The position numbers and the translations under genes are program-made. From contig NZ_PKFQ01000001.1 in NCBI RefSeq assembly GCF_002939475.1, forward strand, positions 682,001 through 746,000: a stretch of 64,000 nucleotides of DNA, in the 5' to 3' direction. Positions within the stretch are counted from its first letter, which is position 1; the number at the start of each line of letters is the position of its first letter. Source of the stretch: Streptomyces cinnamoneus (GTDB lineage: Bacteria > Actinomycetota > Actinomycetes > Streptomycetales > Streptomycetaceae). Under the pieces are notes generated by a model that saw nothing but the letters and a program-made list of their open reading frames with translations, searched no databases and had not been told where the DNA came from. Shown here piece by piece: positions 17,800 through 27,356 of the stretch.

Positions 17800-18009
17800 T
17801 CAGCCGCTCTTGCGTCGGAACGAGCGCTGACCACCGGCTTTGCCGTGTGCGCCGTGAATCTTGGAACCGTCCCGGTTGCGCGCGCTCTGAGCACCCTCGG
17901 CGGCTTTGCCGCGTTTGCGGTCCAGTGCCTCGCGGAACTTGCGCTTGGCGTCGTCCTCCTGGTGTGCCGCGTCCTCGGGCGTGCCCGGCCCGGCCGTGTC
18001 TTCCGCCAT
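17800..18009 (-). CDS. DUF5302 small basic/acidic protein
   Basis: A 69-residue soluble protein with an acidic N-terminus (AEDTAGPGTPEDAAHQEDDA) and a strongly basic C-terminus (KIHGAHGKAGGQRSFRRKSG), with KRKFREALDRKRGKAAEGAQ between. This matches the actinobacterial DUF5302 family, function unknown. A strong AGGAGG lies 6 nt before the ATG at 18009. It is likely transcribed on its own. Confidence 0.82.
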   Translation of the reverse strand: MAEDTAGPGTPEDAAHQEDDAKRKFREALDRKRGKAAEGAQSARNRDGSKIHGAHGKAGGQRSFRRKSG

Positions 18010-18137
18010 GGAAACCTCCTGGTCATAGGGGTGTTCCCGCCAGCTTCGCACAGACCGGGCAGGCCCGGCCTCCGAGTTACGGACCGGGCGGTGCTCCAGC
18101 GCGACGGGGGGCGGGAGTTGCTCCCGCAGAACGTGTT

Positions 18138-18713
18138 TCAGTTGACGGTCTGGTCGCCGTCGGGCACGTCCTCGACGCTCACCCGCACGCTCGGCGGCAG
18201 GCCGAGGCCCTCGGCCACCGCTCGCGCCAGGCCCTGGGGGTCGGCCTCCGTGGGCACGGGGACGGGCTCGCCCTCGGGGTAGCTCTCGACGGCCCGGGTG
18301 AAGTAGCCGGGGTGCCAGGCGCCGACGGCACCGCGGACCTCCACGGCGGTGACCGCACGCGCGCCCACCCGGCGCTTGACGGCGGCGAGGATCTCGTCCG
18401 ACCTGTAGGCGCCGGGCACTTGGAACAGGCTGGCGTGGGCGCCCACCTTCGCGCCGCCGCGCAGACGGACGGTGACGGTCAGACAACTGGTCACGGAGGG
18501 ATAGAGGATGGTGCCGCCGGGTGCGGCCTCGGCCACCTGCCCCTCGGTGATGCGCACGGTGCCCACGGGTCGCGTGGAACCGGCCGTGGCGGAGACCTGC
18601 TGGGCCTCCGCGACGGCGGCCGCGGGCCCGAGTTGGGCGACGAGCGCGGTCGTGAGGGTGAGCAACAGCCCGCCGGTGACGGCGGGACGGGGGAATCGGC
18701 GCTGGACGGCCAC
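18138..18713 (-). CDS. Secreted hypothetical protein
   Basis: A 191-residue exported protein: the signal peptide is FPRPAVTGGLLLTLTTALVA followed by a likely cleavage near AVAEA. The mature part has an alternating strand pattern (TSCLTVTVRLRGGAKVGAH, AVTAVEVRGAVGAWHPGYF) and ends with a short acidic segment. No family is recognised. The GTG at 18713 has CAGGAG 4 nt upstream. It lies between the DUF5302 gene and the HEAT-repeat gene, all on the minus strand. Confidence 0.7.
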   Translation of the reverse strand: MAVQRRFPRPAVTGGLLLTLTTALVAQLGPAAAVAEAQQVSATAGSTRPVGTVRITEGQVAEAAPGGTILYPSVTSCLTVTVRLRGGAKVGAHASLFQVPGAYRSDEILAAVKRRVGARAVTAVEVRGAVGAWHPGYFTRAVESYPEGEPVPVPTEADPQGLARAVAEGLGLPPSVRVSVEDVPDGDQTVN

Positions 18714-18771
18714 GGTGCTCCTGGGTGAGCGGGAAAGGGACCCCGACATCCTAAAGATCACCGGCGCCGGC

Positions 18772-20199
18772 TCACACCGTGGGCGTCTCCGGCTCGAAGC
18801 GGCTGCGGACCGCCGTCTGCACCTCCGCCTCCTCGGCCGGGTCGGCGGCGAGCCTGCGCAGCTGGTCCACCACCCGCGCGTCGGCCGTGGTGGCGTGCCG
18901 GGCGGCGAGCTCCCGCGTGGACTCCTCGCAGTCCCACAGGCACTCGACCGCGAAGCCGGTCGCGAAGGCCGGGTCCGTCGCGGCGAGCGCCCTGGCGGCG
19001 CGGCCGCGCAGGTGGGACGAGGAGGTCTCGCGGTAGACGTGGCGCAGTACGGGCGCGGCGCAGCCGATCGACAGCCGGCCGGCTCCGTCCACGAGGTCCC
19101 ACAGCACGGGGGCGTCACAGCCCTCGGCCCGCACCGTCCTGCGCAGGGCGCCGAGGACGAGCGAGGAGTCGTAGGCGGCGCCCCGGCAGGCGAGCATGCC
19201 GGCGGCGGCGCCGCCGAGCGCGTCGGTGCGGTGGACCCAGACGCGGGCCCGGTCCAGGGCGGCGGTGCTGCGCATCCGCTCGAACGCGGTGACGGCGGCG
19301 TCCGCCACGAGGCGGGCCGGGTCGGCGGCGGCCGTCTCGATGAGGTCCAGGGCCTGGGGGTCGTGGTGCTCGGCGAGGTAGCGCAGGGCCGTGGCGCGGG
19401 CGGCGTCGGCGCCGAAGGCGGCCGCCTCGATGATCTCTCCACGGTCCTCGGGGCCGGCGACGGCGGTGAGGCAGCGCGTCGCGGGCACGTGGCGGTGCTG
19501 GGCGGGGTGCAGGAGGAGCCCCTCCTGGGCCCAGTCGAGCACCTCGCGCACGCTCCAGCCCGGGCGGGGGCCGGAGGGCCGCAGCTGGCGCTGCCACCGG
19601 TCGAAGGAGCCCTGCTCCTGGGCGGCGCGCACCCGGGCGGCGGTCTCCGGGGCCCGCCGGTCCTCCGCCCAGAGCCGCCAGGGGCGCGGCTCGAAGGCGT
19701 CCCGGACGGCCGTCGCGAGGGCGGCCTCGCCCTCGGGGGTGTGCGGGAAGCGGGCCAGCACCGGGGCGCCGAGGGCCAGCAGGCCGGCGTCGTCGTCGCG
19801 CAGGGCCAGCTCGTCCAGGGCCCAGGCCCAGTTGCCGCCGGTGGCGGCGTAGCGGCGCAGGAGCGCGAGGGCGTCGTCGCGCCCGTAGGAGGCGAGGTGG
19901 CCGAGGACGGCGAGGGCGAGGCCGGTGCGCTCCTCGGCGGTGTCGAACAGGTCGTCCGGGTGGAAGAGGTGCCGCTCGATCTCGTCGAGACCGCCGTCGA
20001 GGTCCAGATACAGGCGCGCGTAGTAGAGGGAGCGGTTCTCCACCTGCCAGTCCCGCCGGGGGTCCCGGAGCACGCAGTGGTTCAGCGCCGCGAGCGCCTC
20101 GGCGCGCGGCGCCGCGAGGGCGTGCAGGGTCCCGTCGCCGCGGCCTCGCTGAAGGAGGCCGAGCAGGGTGCCGCTGGGCGCTATGTCTGGATCGAACAT
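18772..20199 (-). CDS. HEAT-repeat-like protein
   Basis: A 475-residue, largely helical cytoplasmic protein without signal peptide. Repeating helix pairs with Ala/Leu-rich faces (ADAARATALRYLAEHHDPQA, DPARLVADAAVTAFERM, LRGRAARALAATDPAFATGF, ELAARHATTADARVVDQL) are typical of HEAT/PBS-lyase-type repeats. These usually act as protein-binding scaffolds. Partner and pathway are unknown. Confidence 0.75.
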   Translation of the reverse strand: MFDPDIAPSGTLLGLLQRGRGDGTLHALAAPRAEALAALNHCVLRDPRRDWQVENRSLYYARLYLDLDGGLDEIERHLFHPDDLFDTAEERTGLALAVLGHLASYGRDDALALLRRYAATGGNWAWALDELALRDDDAGLLALGAPVLARFPHTPEGEAALATAVRDAFEPRPWRLWAEDRRAPETAARVRAAQEQGSFDRWQRQLRPSGPRPGWSVREVLDWAQEGLLLHPAQHRHVPATRCLTAVAGPEDRGEIIEAAAFGADAARATALRYLAEHHDPQALDLIETAAADPARLVADAAVTAFERMRSTAALDRARVWVHRTDALGGAAAGMLACRGAAYDSSLVLGALRRTVRAEGCDAPVLWDLVDGAGRLSIGCAAPVLRHVYRETSSSHLRGRAARALAATDPAFATGFAVECLWDCEESTRELAARHATTADARVVDQLRRLAADPAEEAEVQTAVRSRFEPETPTV

Positions 20200-20530
20200 G
20201 GGGTCAGCATCCGGTGCGGGGAGTCGGCTGGCAACGGGATTTCCTTACGGACGGCATTCTTGCCGGTGTCCACCGGCGCCATGCCTGGTGAACTGTGGGA
20301 ACTCGGGGTTTCCCGAGCGCCCGCAGCCTACCCGGAGCGGCCCATTCCGCCGAGCGGTGTCGCGTATGTCGCATATTGCCTGGGGCATATGCCCACAGCA
20401 CCACCGTATCGGGTATTGCCAAAGCGCATACAGGTCCTCGCTCCCTGTGCAACAGTCGTTACAGCAGTCCATCCGGCCGTTCCGGCGGACCCCCGGAGCC
20501 GGCCGGGCCGCGCCTGTATCGGAGTTCCTG
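20200..20530. other. Intergenic region, divergent promoters
   Basis: 331 bp without a credible gene between the HEAT-repeat gene (minus) and the SpoIIE phosphatase (plus). It is noticeably AT-richer around 20360-20460 and holds an imperfect symmetric stretch around GCATATTGCC and GGCATATGCC near 20370-20395. No confident -35/-10 pair could be assigned. Confidence 0.5.
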
Positions 20531-22045
20531 ATGCCGTCCCCACCGTCCGCGGACCGTTCCCCCGCCGAGCCGCTTGAGCAGCACGACACGGTCGACGCGC
20601 TCATTTCCCAGGCCCGGCGGCTCAGGGGCGGCATCGACGCCGTGCGCCGCGAGGCGGCGGCGGACGCCGAGCGGTCGGACGACGCCCGGACCCGCTGGCA
20701 GCGCGCCCTGTGCGAGCTGGTCGTCCACCACGTCGACAATCTGGGTGAACACCTGGGTCAGCTGCGTGACGGCCTGACCGGTGACCTCGCGGCCGCGGAG
20801 GCCGTCGAGGGGCGCGCGATCACCCTGACCGCCGAGCGGCCGGGGGATCCCGCCGCCGGCGGCCCCGGGGAGAGCGAGGCCACCCGGCCGGCCGGCCGGG
20901 TGGGCAGCGCCGAGTGGAACTTCCTCACCGACGAGGTCACCTGGTCCGACGAGCTCTTCCAGCTCTTCGGCCGCGACCCCGCGGACGGCGCCCTGACCCT
21001 CGACGAGCTGCCGTCCTGGCTGGCCGAGGAGGACACCGAGGTGCTGACCGCGATGGTCACCGACTGCCTGGTCGACGGCAAGCCGATCGACGGCGAGTTC
21101 CGCATCGTGCGCGGCGACGGCGCGCGGCGCACGGTGCACATGATGGGCGAGCCGGTGCTCGACGCCGACGGCTGCACGGCCTCCATGTGGGCCGTGCTCC
21201 GGGACGTCACCGAGCTGCGGCGCTGCCGGGAGGAGGTGCACGAGACCCGTGACTCCGTGCACCACCAGCGACACGTCGCGCAGACGGAACACCGGCTCGC
21301 GGTCGAGCTCCAGGAAGCCGTGCTGCCCCCGTGGCGCGGCTCCCTGCGGCTCCCGCACCAGGAGAAGGGCGCCGCCACCGGTACGCCGGGTGCCGCCGGG
21401 GCTCTCGACCTGGCGGGCCACTACCTCCCCGCCGCCACCGGCAGCCTGGTCGGCGGCGACTGGTTCGACGCCATGGAGCTGCCCGGCGGGCAGACGCTCC
21501 TGAGCGTCGGCGGCCTCACCGGACACGGGGTGGCCGCCGCCTCCACCATGGCCATGCTGCTCGGCGCGGTGCGGGGCATGGCGCTGTCCGGGGCCGAGCC
21601 GGCCCAGCTGATGAGCCGGCTCAACCACCTGCTGGACGCCTCCGCTCAGCCCGCCCTGGGCAACGCGCTCTGCTGCCGCTACGAGGCCGGGAGCCGCTCC
21701 CTGCTGTGGGCGCAGGCAGACCACCCCGCCCCGCTGCTCTTCCGCGACGGCGGCGGCCGGGCCCTGCGCCCCCCGGAGGGCGTGCTGCTGGGAGCGGTCG
21801 GCGACGCCGTGTACACCCAGGCGCAGGAACAGCTGTTCCCCGGCGACGTGCTGGTGCTGCACACCGAGGCCCTGCACGGGGCCGTGCCCGTGGGCAGGCC
21901 GGCCGCCGAACGGCTGCTGGACCTGGCTCCCCGCTTCGCGTGCGCGGAAAGCGCCCAGGACTGCCTGCGGGCGGTGCTGGAGGAGTTCGGCGACAAGGAC
22001 CGCGAGGACGACGCCTGCGTGCTGATCGCCCGCGTCGGCTCGTAG
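20531..22045 (+). CDS. PAS-SpoIIE (PP2C) protein phosphatase
   Basis: A 504-residue putative serine phosphatase. The N-terminal 100 residues are helical (coiled-coil-like). A PAS domain spans about 115-230 (SAEWNFLTDEVTWSDELFQL, EFRIVRGDG, WAVLRDVTEL). A short helical linker (about 230-260) leads to the SpoIIE domain with LQEAVLP, GGDWFDAMEL, VGGLTGHGVAAA and DREDDACVLIARV, which carry the metal-binding Asp residues. Such proteins dephosphorylate anti-anti-sigma factors in response to the PAS signal. No anti-sigma or STAS gene is adjacent. GGAG lies 6 nt before the ATG. Confidence 0.88.
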   Translation: MPSPPSADRSPAEPLEQHDTVDALISQARRLRGGIDAVRREAAADAERSDDARTRWQRALCELVVHHVDNLGEHLGQLRDGLTGDLAAAEAVEGRAITLTAERPGDPAAGGPGESEATRPAGRVGSAEWNFLTDEVTWSDELFQLFGRDPADGALTLDELPSWLAEEDTEVLTAMVTDCLVDGKPIDGEFRIVRGDGARRTVHMMGEPVLDADGCTASMWAVLRDVTELRRCREEVHETRDSVHHQRHVAQTEHRLAVELQEAVLPPWRGSLRLPHQEKGAATGTPGAAGALDLAGHYLPAATGSLVGGDWFDAMELPGGQTLLSVGGLTGHGVAAASTMAMLLGAVRGMALSGAEPAQLMSRLNHLLDASAQPALGNALCCRYEAGSRSLLWAQADHPAPLLFRDGGGRALRPPEGVLLGAVGDAVYTQAQEQLFPGDVLVLHTEALHGAVPVGRPAAERLLDLAPRFACAESAQDCLRAVLEEFGDKDREDDACVLIARVGS

Positions 22046-22146
22046 CCCACCGCCGACCGCTCGGAGCGCTCCCGTCCGTCATCCCTGCCGGCTTCTCGCC
22101 GCTCCTGCCGGCCTCCTCCCCGATCCGGCCCGTCATGCTCCCGCCC

Positions 22147-23637
22147 TCATGCGGACGCGGTCCTCTTCTTGCCGGCAGGGCCCTTCGGCAGGGCCCGCTG
22201 GATGTCCTCCCGCAGCTCCTCGATCCTGGGATAGCCCGAGTACTTCGCCGTGAGGCGGTACATCTCACGCAGCCGGTCCCAGGTGCGGTGCGAGGAGGTG
22301 TCCCCGATGGTGAGCAGCGCCATCCGGGCGTACCGGTCGGCCTGCTCGGGGTCGTCGTCGATGAAGCACGCGGAGGCGATCGAGATGTGGTCGAAGATCG
22401 TCGACCGCTGACGGCCGTTCTCGCGCATGTCCAGCGCCGCCTTGGCGTGGCGCTGGGCGATGGCGGCCGCCGACGGTTCGTGCTCGGCCAGCGTGCGGTA
22501 GACCAGGCCTTGCATGCCGTGGAGGTCCGCCTCGTTGAACAGCTGCATCCAGCTCGGCGGCGGTACGTCGGTCTTGTCGGAGACGAACATCTCCTCCGCC
22601 TCGCCCAGGGTGCGCCGCACCGCCTGGCCGCGGCCCATGGACGCCTGGGCCCAGGCCTCGATGGTGGCGAACATGGCGCGGGTGCGTGGCAGGGTCTCCT
22701 CCCCGGCACCGGACTTGGCCAGCTTCATCAGGTCGAGCGCGTCCTGGGGCCGGCCCAGGTGCACCATCTGCCGGGCGCAGCGGGAGAGCGCCTCGCTCGC
22801 CCGCGGCCGGTCACCGCCCTCGCGGGCCGCGTGGGCGGCGATGATGAAGTACTTCTGGGCGGTGGGCTCCAGGCCCACGTCGTGGGACATCCAGCCCGCG
22901 AGGACCGCCAGGTTCGCGGCGACCCCCCACAGCCTGCGCTGGAGGTGATCGGGGTGGCGGTAGGAGAGCATGCCCCCCACCTCGTTGAGCTGGCCCACGA
23001 CCGCCTTGCGCTGGAGGCCGCCGCCCCGGGAGGCGTCCCAGAGCCGGAAGACCTCGACCGAGCGCTCCAGCGCGTCGATCTCCTGCGAGCCCACGGGGGC
23101 CGCCTCGTAGCGGTCGAAGGATGCCGGGTCGGCCTGCGCGGACATGGCGCGCAGGGGGTCGTCGATGCGGGGCGCTTCTGAGGCGAGCACCGGGTCGGAG
23201 TGCAGCCAGTCGTGCATGGCACCGCTGATTGCTGAGCCTGCGGCGAGCGCTGCGCCCGCGCCCACCAAGCCGCGTCGGTTGAGCATGAGGTCCATTCCCG
23301 TGAATTCGGTGAGGACCGCGGCGGTCCGCTCGGGCGGCCACGGCAGCCCGTCCGGGGACTGTCCCTTGGCAGTGCGCCCGCGCCGACCGAACCCGAGGTC
23401 CTCGATGGTCACGACACGGCCGAGTCGCTCGGTGAAGAGGGCGGCAAGCACCTTGGGCACGGGATCACGGGGGGACTCCCCCGTCTCGATCCAGCGCCGC
23501 ACCCGCGAGGTGTCGGTCGCCAGCTGCGGATGGCCCATGACCGCCGCCTGCCGGTTCACAAGTCTCGCGAGCTCGCCCTTGGACCATCCGGCCAGGCCGA
23601 ACAGGTCCGCGAGGCGGGTGTTGGGTTCCCTCGTCAC
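22147..23637 (-). CDS. NsdA/NsdB-type regulatory protein
   Basis: A 496-residue protein of the Nsd group of Streptomyces regulators that restrain sporulation and antibiotic production. The N-terminal 80 residues show the group's pattern: RLADLFGLAGWSKGELARLV, then DTSRVRRWIETGE, PRDPVPKVLAALFTERLGRV and VTIEDLGF, an HTH-like region. The rest is a long TPR-like helical array. I recall NsdB (SCO7252) as the closer relative but cannot settle NsdA against NsdB here. It is divergent from an APH-fold gene across a gap with direct repeats. Confidence 0.8.
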   Translation of the reverse strand: MTREPNTRLADLFGLAGWSKGELARLVNRQAAVMGHPQLATDTSRVRRWIETGESPRDPVPKVLAALFTERLGRVVTIEDLGFGRRGRTAKGQSPDGLPWPPERTAAVLTEFTGMDLMLNRRGLVGAGAALAAGSAISGAMHDWLHSDPVLASEAPRIDDPLRAMSAQADPASFDRYEAAPVGSQEIDALERSVEVFRLWDASRGGGLQRKAVVGQLNEVGGMLSYRHPDHLQRRLWGVAANLAVLAGWMSHDVGLEPTAQKYFIIAAHAAREGGDRPRASEALSRCARQMVHLGRPQDALDLMKLAKSGAGEETLPRTRAMFATIEAWAQASMGRGQAVRRTLGEAEEMFVSDKTDVPPPSWMQLFNEADLHGMQGLVYRTLAEHEPSAAAIAQRHAKAALDMRENGRQRSTIFDHISIASACFIDDDPEQADRYARMALLTIGDTSSHRTWDRLREMYRLTAKYSGYPRIEELREDIQRALPKGPAGKKRTASA

Positions 23638-23700
23638 GTCAAGCCCCCAGGTTCCTCGGCTGACTTGAAGGTACTCGGGCCGTCATGGGCCAAGCGAGTA

Positions 23701-23740
23701 TTCGCCAGGGTTCGCCAGGGTGCGCCACATGGTGTGCCAC
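23701..23740. repeat. Short direct repeats in Nsd/APH divergent promoter
   Basis: Two adjacent copies of TTCGCCAGGG (23701-23710 and 23711-23720) are followed by two related copies of GGTGYGCCAC (starting near 23719 and 23731). The cluster sits about 65-100 bp upstream of the nsd-type start and about 135 bp upstream of the APH start, a likely place for a regulator. Confidence 0.55.
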
Positions 23741-23872
23741 CCGCGGTCGGGTGTGATGTAGGAACGCGCACCCCCGGCCACCCGGCAGCCCGACAGCATT
23801 CCCCCAGGGTGACCGAAGGCCCGGGGCCGGGGAGCGTCGCAATTCGCCGACACGAAGGGATCTGTTCCGCCC

Positions 23873-24976
23873 ATGTATGCAGCATCGACCTCCGTGTCCG
23901 CTCCGCCCCGTCCGCTCCGCCCCCAGCAGAGCGGCGGCGGGCCGTATCTGGACCCCTCCCACGCCGTGGGGGCAGCGTTCGGAGGCGGGCGGGCGCGGAG
24001 GGCCCCGGGGCTCGGTGCCCAACCGCTCAGCGGGAGAATCGACTTGTCCGGGCCCCAGGGCGCACAGCTGCGCACGGTCATCTCTTCGGTCCATCGCATC
24101 TGTCCGGAGTTCAACCCCGTCCAGGTGCTCCGCCGCGGAGGGCGCTCGGTCCTCCTGGTCGGCACCACGGGACGCAGTACGGCCGTGGCCAAGTGTTTAC
24201 TGGACCATTCCCCGGCATGGACCGAACGGTTCCGGCATGAAATAGCCACATACCGGGCGTTTGTGCGGCACCGCCCGCCGGTGCGGGTGCCCCGCCTGAT
24301 CGCCGCGGATCCGGACAACGGCACGCTGGTCATCGAGCGGATGCCCGGCCGGCCCGCCGCCGTCCAGCGGCATCCGGTGGACACCGTGCCCCGTGCGGAC
24401 ATCCGGGCGGCGCTCGGCGCCGTCTGCCGGGTCAACCTCTGGCGGCCGCCGGCCGGCATGTTCGACATGCCGCTGGACTACGGCAAGCGGATCGCCCGGT
24501 ATCACGAGTTGGGGCTGCTCACCGACCGTGACATGGGCGATCTCCAGAAGCTGTTGCACGGTCTGGCGCACGTCCAGGGGCAGTTCTGCCACGGCGACGC
24601 GCTGCTCTCCAACGTCCTGCTCTCACCGGCCGGCCCGGTGCTGGTCGACTGGGACCACGCCGGCTGGTATCTGCCCGGGTACGACCTGGCCACCCTGTGG
24701 GCCGTCCTGGGCGACGCCCCGGTGGCGCGCCGGCAGATCAGCCAGCACGCCCAGGCCGCGGGACCCACGTCCCGCGACGCCTTCCTGGTGAATCTGATGC
24801 TGGTGCTGACACGCGAGATCAGGACGTACGAGACGGCCGTGCAGCGTGCGATGCAGGAGCCCGCGACGCCCGGCGCGGCCGACTCCGGAGAGGAGCAGCG
24901 GCTGCTGCTGCGGAGGCTGCACGACGACTGCGCCATGGCCCGGCGCGCCGTCCGGGCGGCGGTGGGCACCCGCTGA
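23873..24976 (+). CDS. Aminoglycoside phosphotransferase-fold kinase
   Basis: A 367-residue protein with the APH/choline-kinase fold in the C-terminal 290 residues: ATP-lobe region TAVAKCLLD, hinge VIERMPGRP, catalytic loop [13 protein letters not shown] (HGD with downstream Asn) and metal-binding DWDHAG. The first 80 residues are low-complexity and probably unstructured. The substrate is unknown; most chromosomal family members in Streptomyces are not proven resistance enzymes. The ATG at 23873 has GAAGGGA about 11 nt upstream. It is divergent from the Nsd-type regulator, which may control it. Confidence 0.8.
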   Translation: MYAASTSVSAPPRPLRPQQSGGGPYLDPSHAVGAAFGGGRARRAPGLGAQPLSGRIDLSGPQGAQLRTVISSVHRICPEFNPVQVLRRGGRSVLLVGTTGRSTAVAKCLLDHSPAWTERFRHEIATYRAFVRHRPPVRVPRLIAADPDNGTLVIERMPGRPAAVQRHPVDTVPRADIRAALGAVCRVNLWRPPAGMFDMPLDYGKRIARYHELGLLTDRDMGDLQKLLHGLAHVQGQFCHGDALLSNVLLSPAGPVLVDWDHAGWYLPGYDLATLWAVLGDAPVARRQISQHAQAAGPTSRDAFLVNLMLVLTREIRTYETAVQRAMQEPATPGAADSGEEQRLLLRRLHDDCAMARRAVRAAVGTR

Positions 24977-25280
24977 TTCCGACGACTGTCCACACGGCGC
25001 ACCGCCGACTTGTGGCGTGGGACAGTCGCTCGGCGGCGTGTCGACGCTCACTCATACGGGCGATCACCACTTCCGCAGCTCCTCGACGCCCGCGCCGGGA
25101 AACTCCCCGACGCGGGCGTTGACGTGTGGGACGGCGTCACTCCAGTCTGATGAGCACCGCTCCAGTCGGATTGACGGTTCGTCGGCCAGGCCGATGCCTC
25201 TTGGTAGGTTCGGTCCGCAGGCCTGATCGCGCACCCCATCACTGCCGGCGCTCGGCACGGCCCGTCCTGAGGAGGCCGCA
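24977..25280. other. Intergenic region with spaced direct repeats
   Basis: 304 bp between the APH-fold gene and the amidase. It holds two copies of CTCCAGTCKGAT starting at 25140 and 25160, exactly 20 bp apart (about two helical turns). On the minus strand, codons near 25064-25190 read as a plausible protein C-terminus (SDWSDAVPHVNARVGEF) but have no start codon or ribosome-binding site close by, so a remnant is possible. No gene is called. Confidence 0.5.
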
Positions 25281-27296
25281 TTGCGAGGATCCGCCCCGGA
25301 GTCCCCACACACGCCATCCCGAAGAAACGCACGAAGAACTCCACGAAGGAGCCGTCGAGCGCTGCGGGCGGCCGGCGCGCTCGCGTCGGCCGCCCTGCTG
25401 CTGCCGGTGGTCACGGCCGGGCCGGCCGCGACCGCGGGGCAGCGGGCCCCCGGTGTGTTCCAGCGCCAGGTCACCGATGCCGCGAACCGGTACCACGTGC
25501 CGAGCAGCGTGCTGCTCGGCGTCGCGTATCTGGAGTCCCGCTGGGACGGCCACAGCGGCTCCCCCAGCGTCGGCGGGGGCTACGGGCCCATGCACCTCAC
25601 CGACGCCGCGACCGCCCTGGCCTCCGCCCCGCACCACAGCGACGCCACCGAGGACGCCCGCGGCGACGCCGCCCGCCCGCGCCCGGCCGTCCGTGTGGCC
25701 GCGCCCGCCCCGGAGCGCGGCGCCCTCCCCGCCCGGCTGCGCACCCTGGACCGCGCCGCCGAGCTCACCGGCATGTCCCCCGAGCGGCTGCGCCGGGACC
25801 CCGCCGCCAACCTCCAGGGGGGTGCCGCCCTGCTCGCCGCGGAGCAGAAACGACTGGGGCTGCCGCTGAGCGACGACGCCGCCGACTGGTACGGGGCGGT
25901 GGCCGCCTATGCGGGCGCCACGGACCGCGCGACCGCCAGGACGTTCGCCGACGACGTGTACGAGGTGATCCGCTCCGGCCAGCGGCGCAGGACCGACGCG
26001 GGCCAGGACGTCGCCCTGCCGGGCAGCCCGGGGCTGGCCCCCCGCACCGAGCAGGTGGACCGGCTGGGGCTGGGCACCGTGGCGGCCGCGGGCGTCGAGT
26101 GCCCGCCCACGGTGGCCTGCGAGTCCATCCCCGCCCCGTACCAGCAGCTGGAGGGCAAGGACTACGGCAACCACGACGTCGAGAACCGGCCCGCCTCCCA
26201 GAAGGTCGACTTCATCGTCATCCATGACACCGAGGGGACCTGGGAGACCACGATCAAGCTGATCAAGGATCCGGCGTACGTCTCCTGGAACTACACGATC
26301 CGCTCCGGGGACGGCCACGTCGCCCAGCACGTGCAGGCCAAGGACGTCGCCTGGCACGCGGGCAACTGGTACGTGAACTCCAAGTCGGTCGGCATCGAGC
26401 ACGAGGGGTTCCTGGCGCAGCCCGACGCCTGGTACACGGAGGAGATGTACCGCACGTCCGCGCGGCTGGTGCGGTACCTGGCGCAGAAGCTCGACGTGCC
26501 GCTGGACCGGCAGCACATCCTCGGGCACGACAACGTCCCCGGCACCACCCCGGCGACGATCAAGGGCATGCACACCGACCCGGGCCCGTACTGGGACTGG
26601 GCCCACTACTTCGAGCTGCTGGGCCGCCCCTTCCGGGGCGTGGGCAGCCCGTTCAGCGGCATGGTCACCATCAGCCCCGACTACGACGACCACACGCCCG
26701 TCTACACCGGCTGCGCCAAGCCCGGTGAGCAGTGCGCCGCGCACGGCTCGGGGGCGGTGCGGCTGCACGTCGCGCCGCGGGACGACGCCCCCCTGGTCCG
26801 GGACGTGGGCCTGCGCCCGGACGGCAGCCCCTCGACCGTCGACGTCAACGACACGGGCGCCCGCGCCTCCACCGGTCAGCAGTTCGCCGTGGCGGGCCGG
26901 GAGGGCGGCTGGACGGCGATCTGGTACCTGGGGCAGAAGGCCTGGTTCCGTAACCCGTGGTGGGACCCGACGGCGGTGGGCGCGCACGGCCGGCTCGTCA
27001 CGCCCAAGGAGGGCCTGGGCGAGATCCCGGTGTACGGGCGCGCCTATCCGGAGCAGGAGGCCTACCCGGAGGGCGTGCCGGTGCAGGCCGTGACGCCGCT
27101 GCCGTACAAGCTGCAGGCCGGGCAGGCGTACGTCCTGGGGCAGACCTCGCCGGGCGAATACCTGTGGGCGGCGACCTTCGAGCCGGCGGGGCACCGGGTG
27201 GTGCGCGGCAAGGAGGTCTACTACGAGATCCAGTTCGGGCACCGGGTGGCCTTCGTGAGGGCCTCCGACGTGAGCGTGCGCGACACGAACTGGTAG
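25281..27296 (+). CDS. Secreted N-acetylmuramoyl-L-alanine amidase, multidomain
   Basis: A 671-residue cell-wall hydrolase. A basic, Tat-like start (RRTPRRSRRALRAAGAL) with hydrophobic core forms the signal. Residues about 60-220 resemble a lytic transglycosylase-like helical domain (VPSSVLLGVAYLESRWDGHS, YGAVAAYAG). The amidase_2 domain (about 290-440) carries the zinc ligands and catalytic residues in FIVIHDTEG, WHAGNWY and ILGHDNVPG, and would cut the bond between MurNAc and L-Ala. The C-terminal 200 residues are SH3-like. The TTG start at 25281 is convincing because GAGGAGG lies about 6 nt upstream. It is probably involved in wall turnover. Confidence 0.87.
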   Translation: MRGSAPESPHTPSRRNARRTPRRSRRALRAAGALASAALLLPVVTAGPAATAGQRAPGVFQRQVTDAANRYHVPSSVLLGVAYLESRWDGHSGSPSVGGGYGPMHLTDAATALASAPHHSDATEDARGDAARPRPAVRVAAPAPERGALPARLRTLDRAAELTGMSPERLRRDPAANLQGGAALLAAEQKRLGLPLSDDAADWYGAVAAYAGATDRATARTFADDVYEVIRSGQRRRTDAGQDVALPGSPGLAPRTEQVDRLGLGTVAAAGVECPPTVACESIPAPYQQLEGKDYGNHDVENRPASQKVDFIVIHDTEGTWETTIKLIKDPAYVSWNYTIRSGDGHVAQHVQAKDVAWHAGNWYVNSKSVGIEHEGFLAQPDAWYTEEMYRTSARLVRYLAQKLDVPLDRQHILGHDNVPGTTPATIKGMHTDPGPYWDWAHYFELLGRPFRGVGSPFSGMVTISPDYDDHTPVYTGCAKPGEQCAAHGSGAVRLHVAPRDDAPLVRDVGLRPDGSPSTVDVNDTGARASTGQQFAVAGREGGWTAIWYLGQKAWFRNPWWDPTAVGAHGRLVTPKEGLGEIPVYGRAYPEQEAYPEGVPVQAVTPLPYKLQAGQAYVLGQTSPGEYLWAATFEPAGHRVVRGKEVYYEIQFGHRVAFVRASDVSVRDTNW

Positions 27297-27306
27297 CGCG
27301 GACGCC

Positions 27307-27344
27307 CCGGAGCCCGGCGTGCCTTCGGGCGGGCCGGGCTCCGG
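27307..27344. terminator. Bidirectional hairpin terminator
   Basis: A perfect 12-bp stem (CCGGAGCCCGGC, 27307-27318, pairing with 27333-27344) with a 14-nt loop sits 10 bp after the amidase stop and 12 bp after the convergent gene's stop. It likely serves both. Confidence 0.75.
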
Positions 27345-27356
27345 TGGTCCTGGGGG

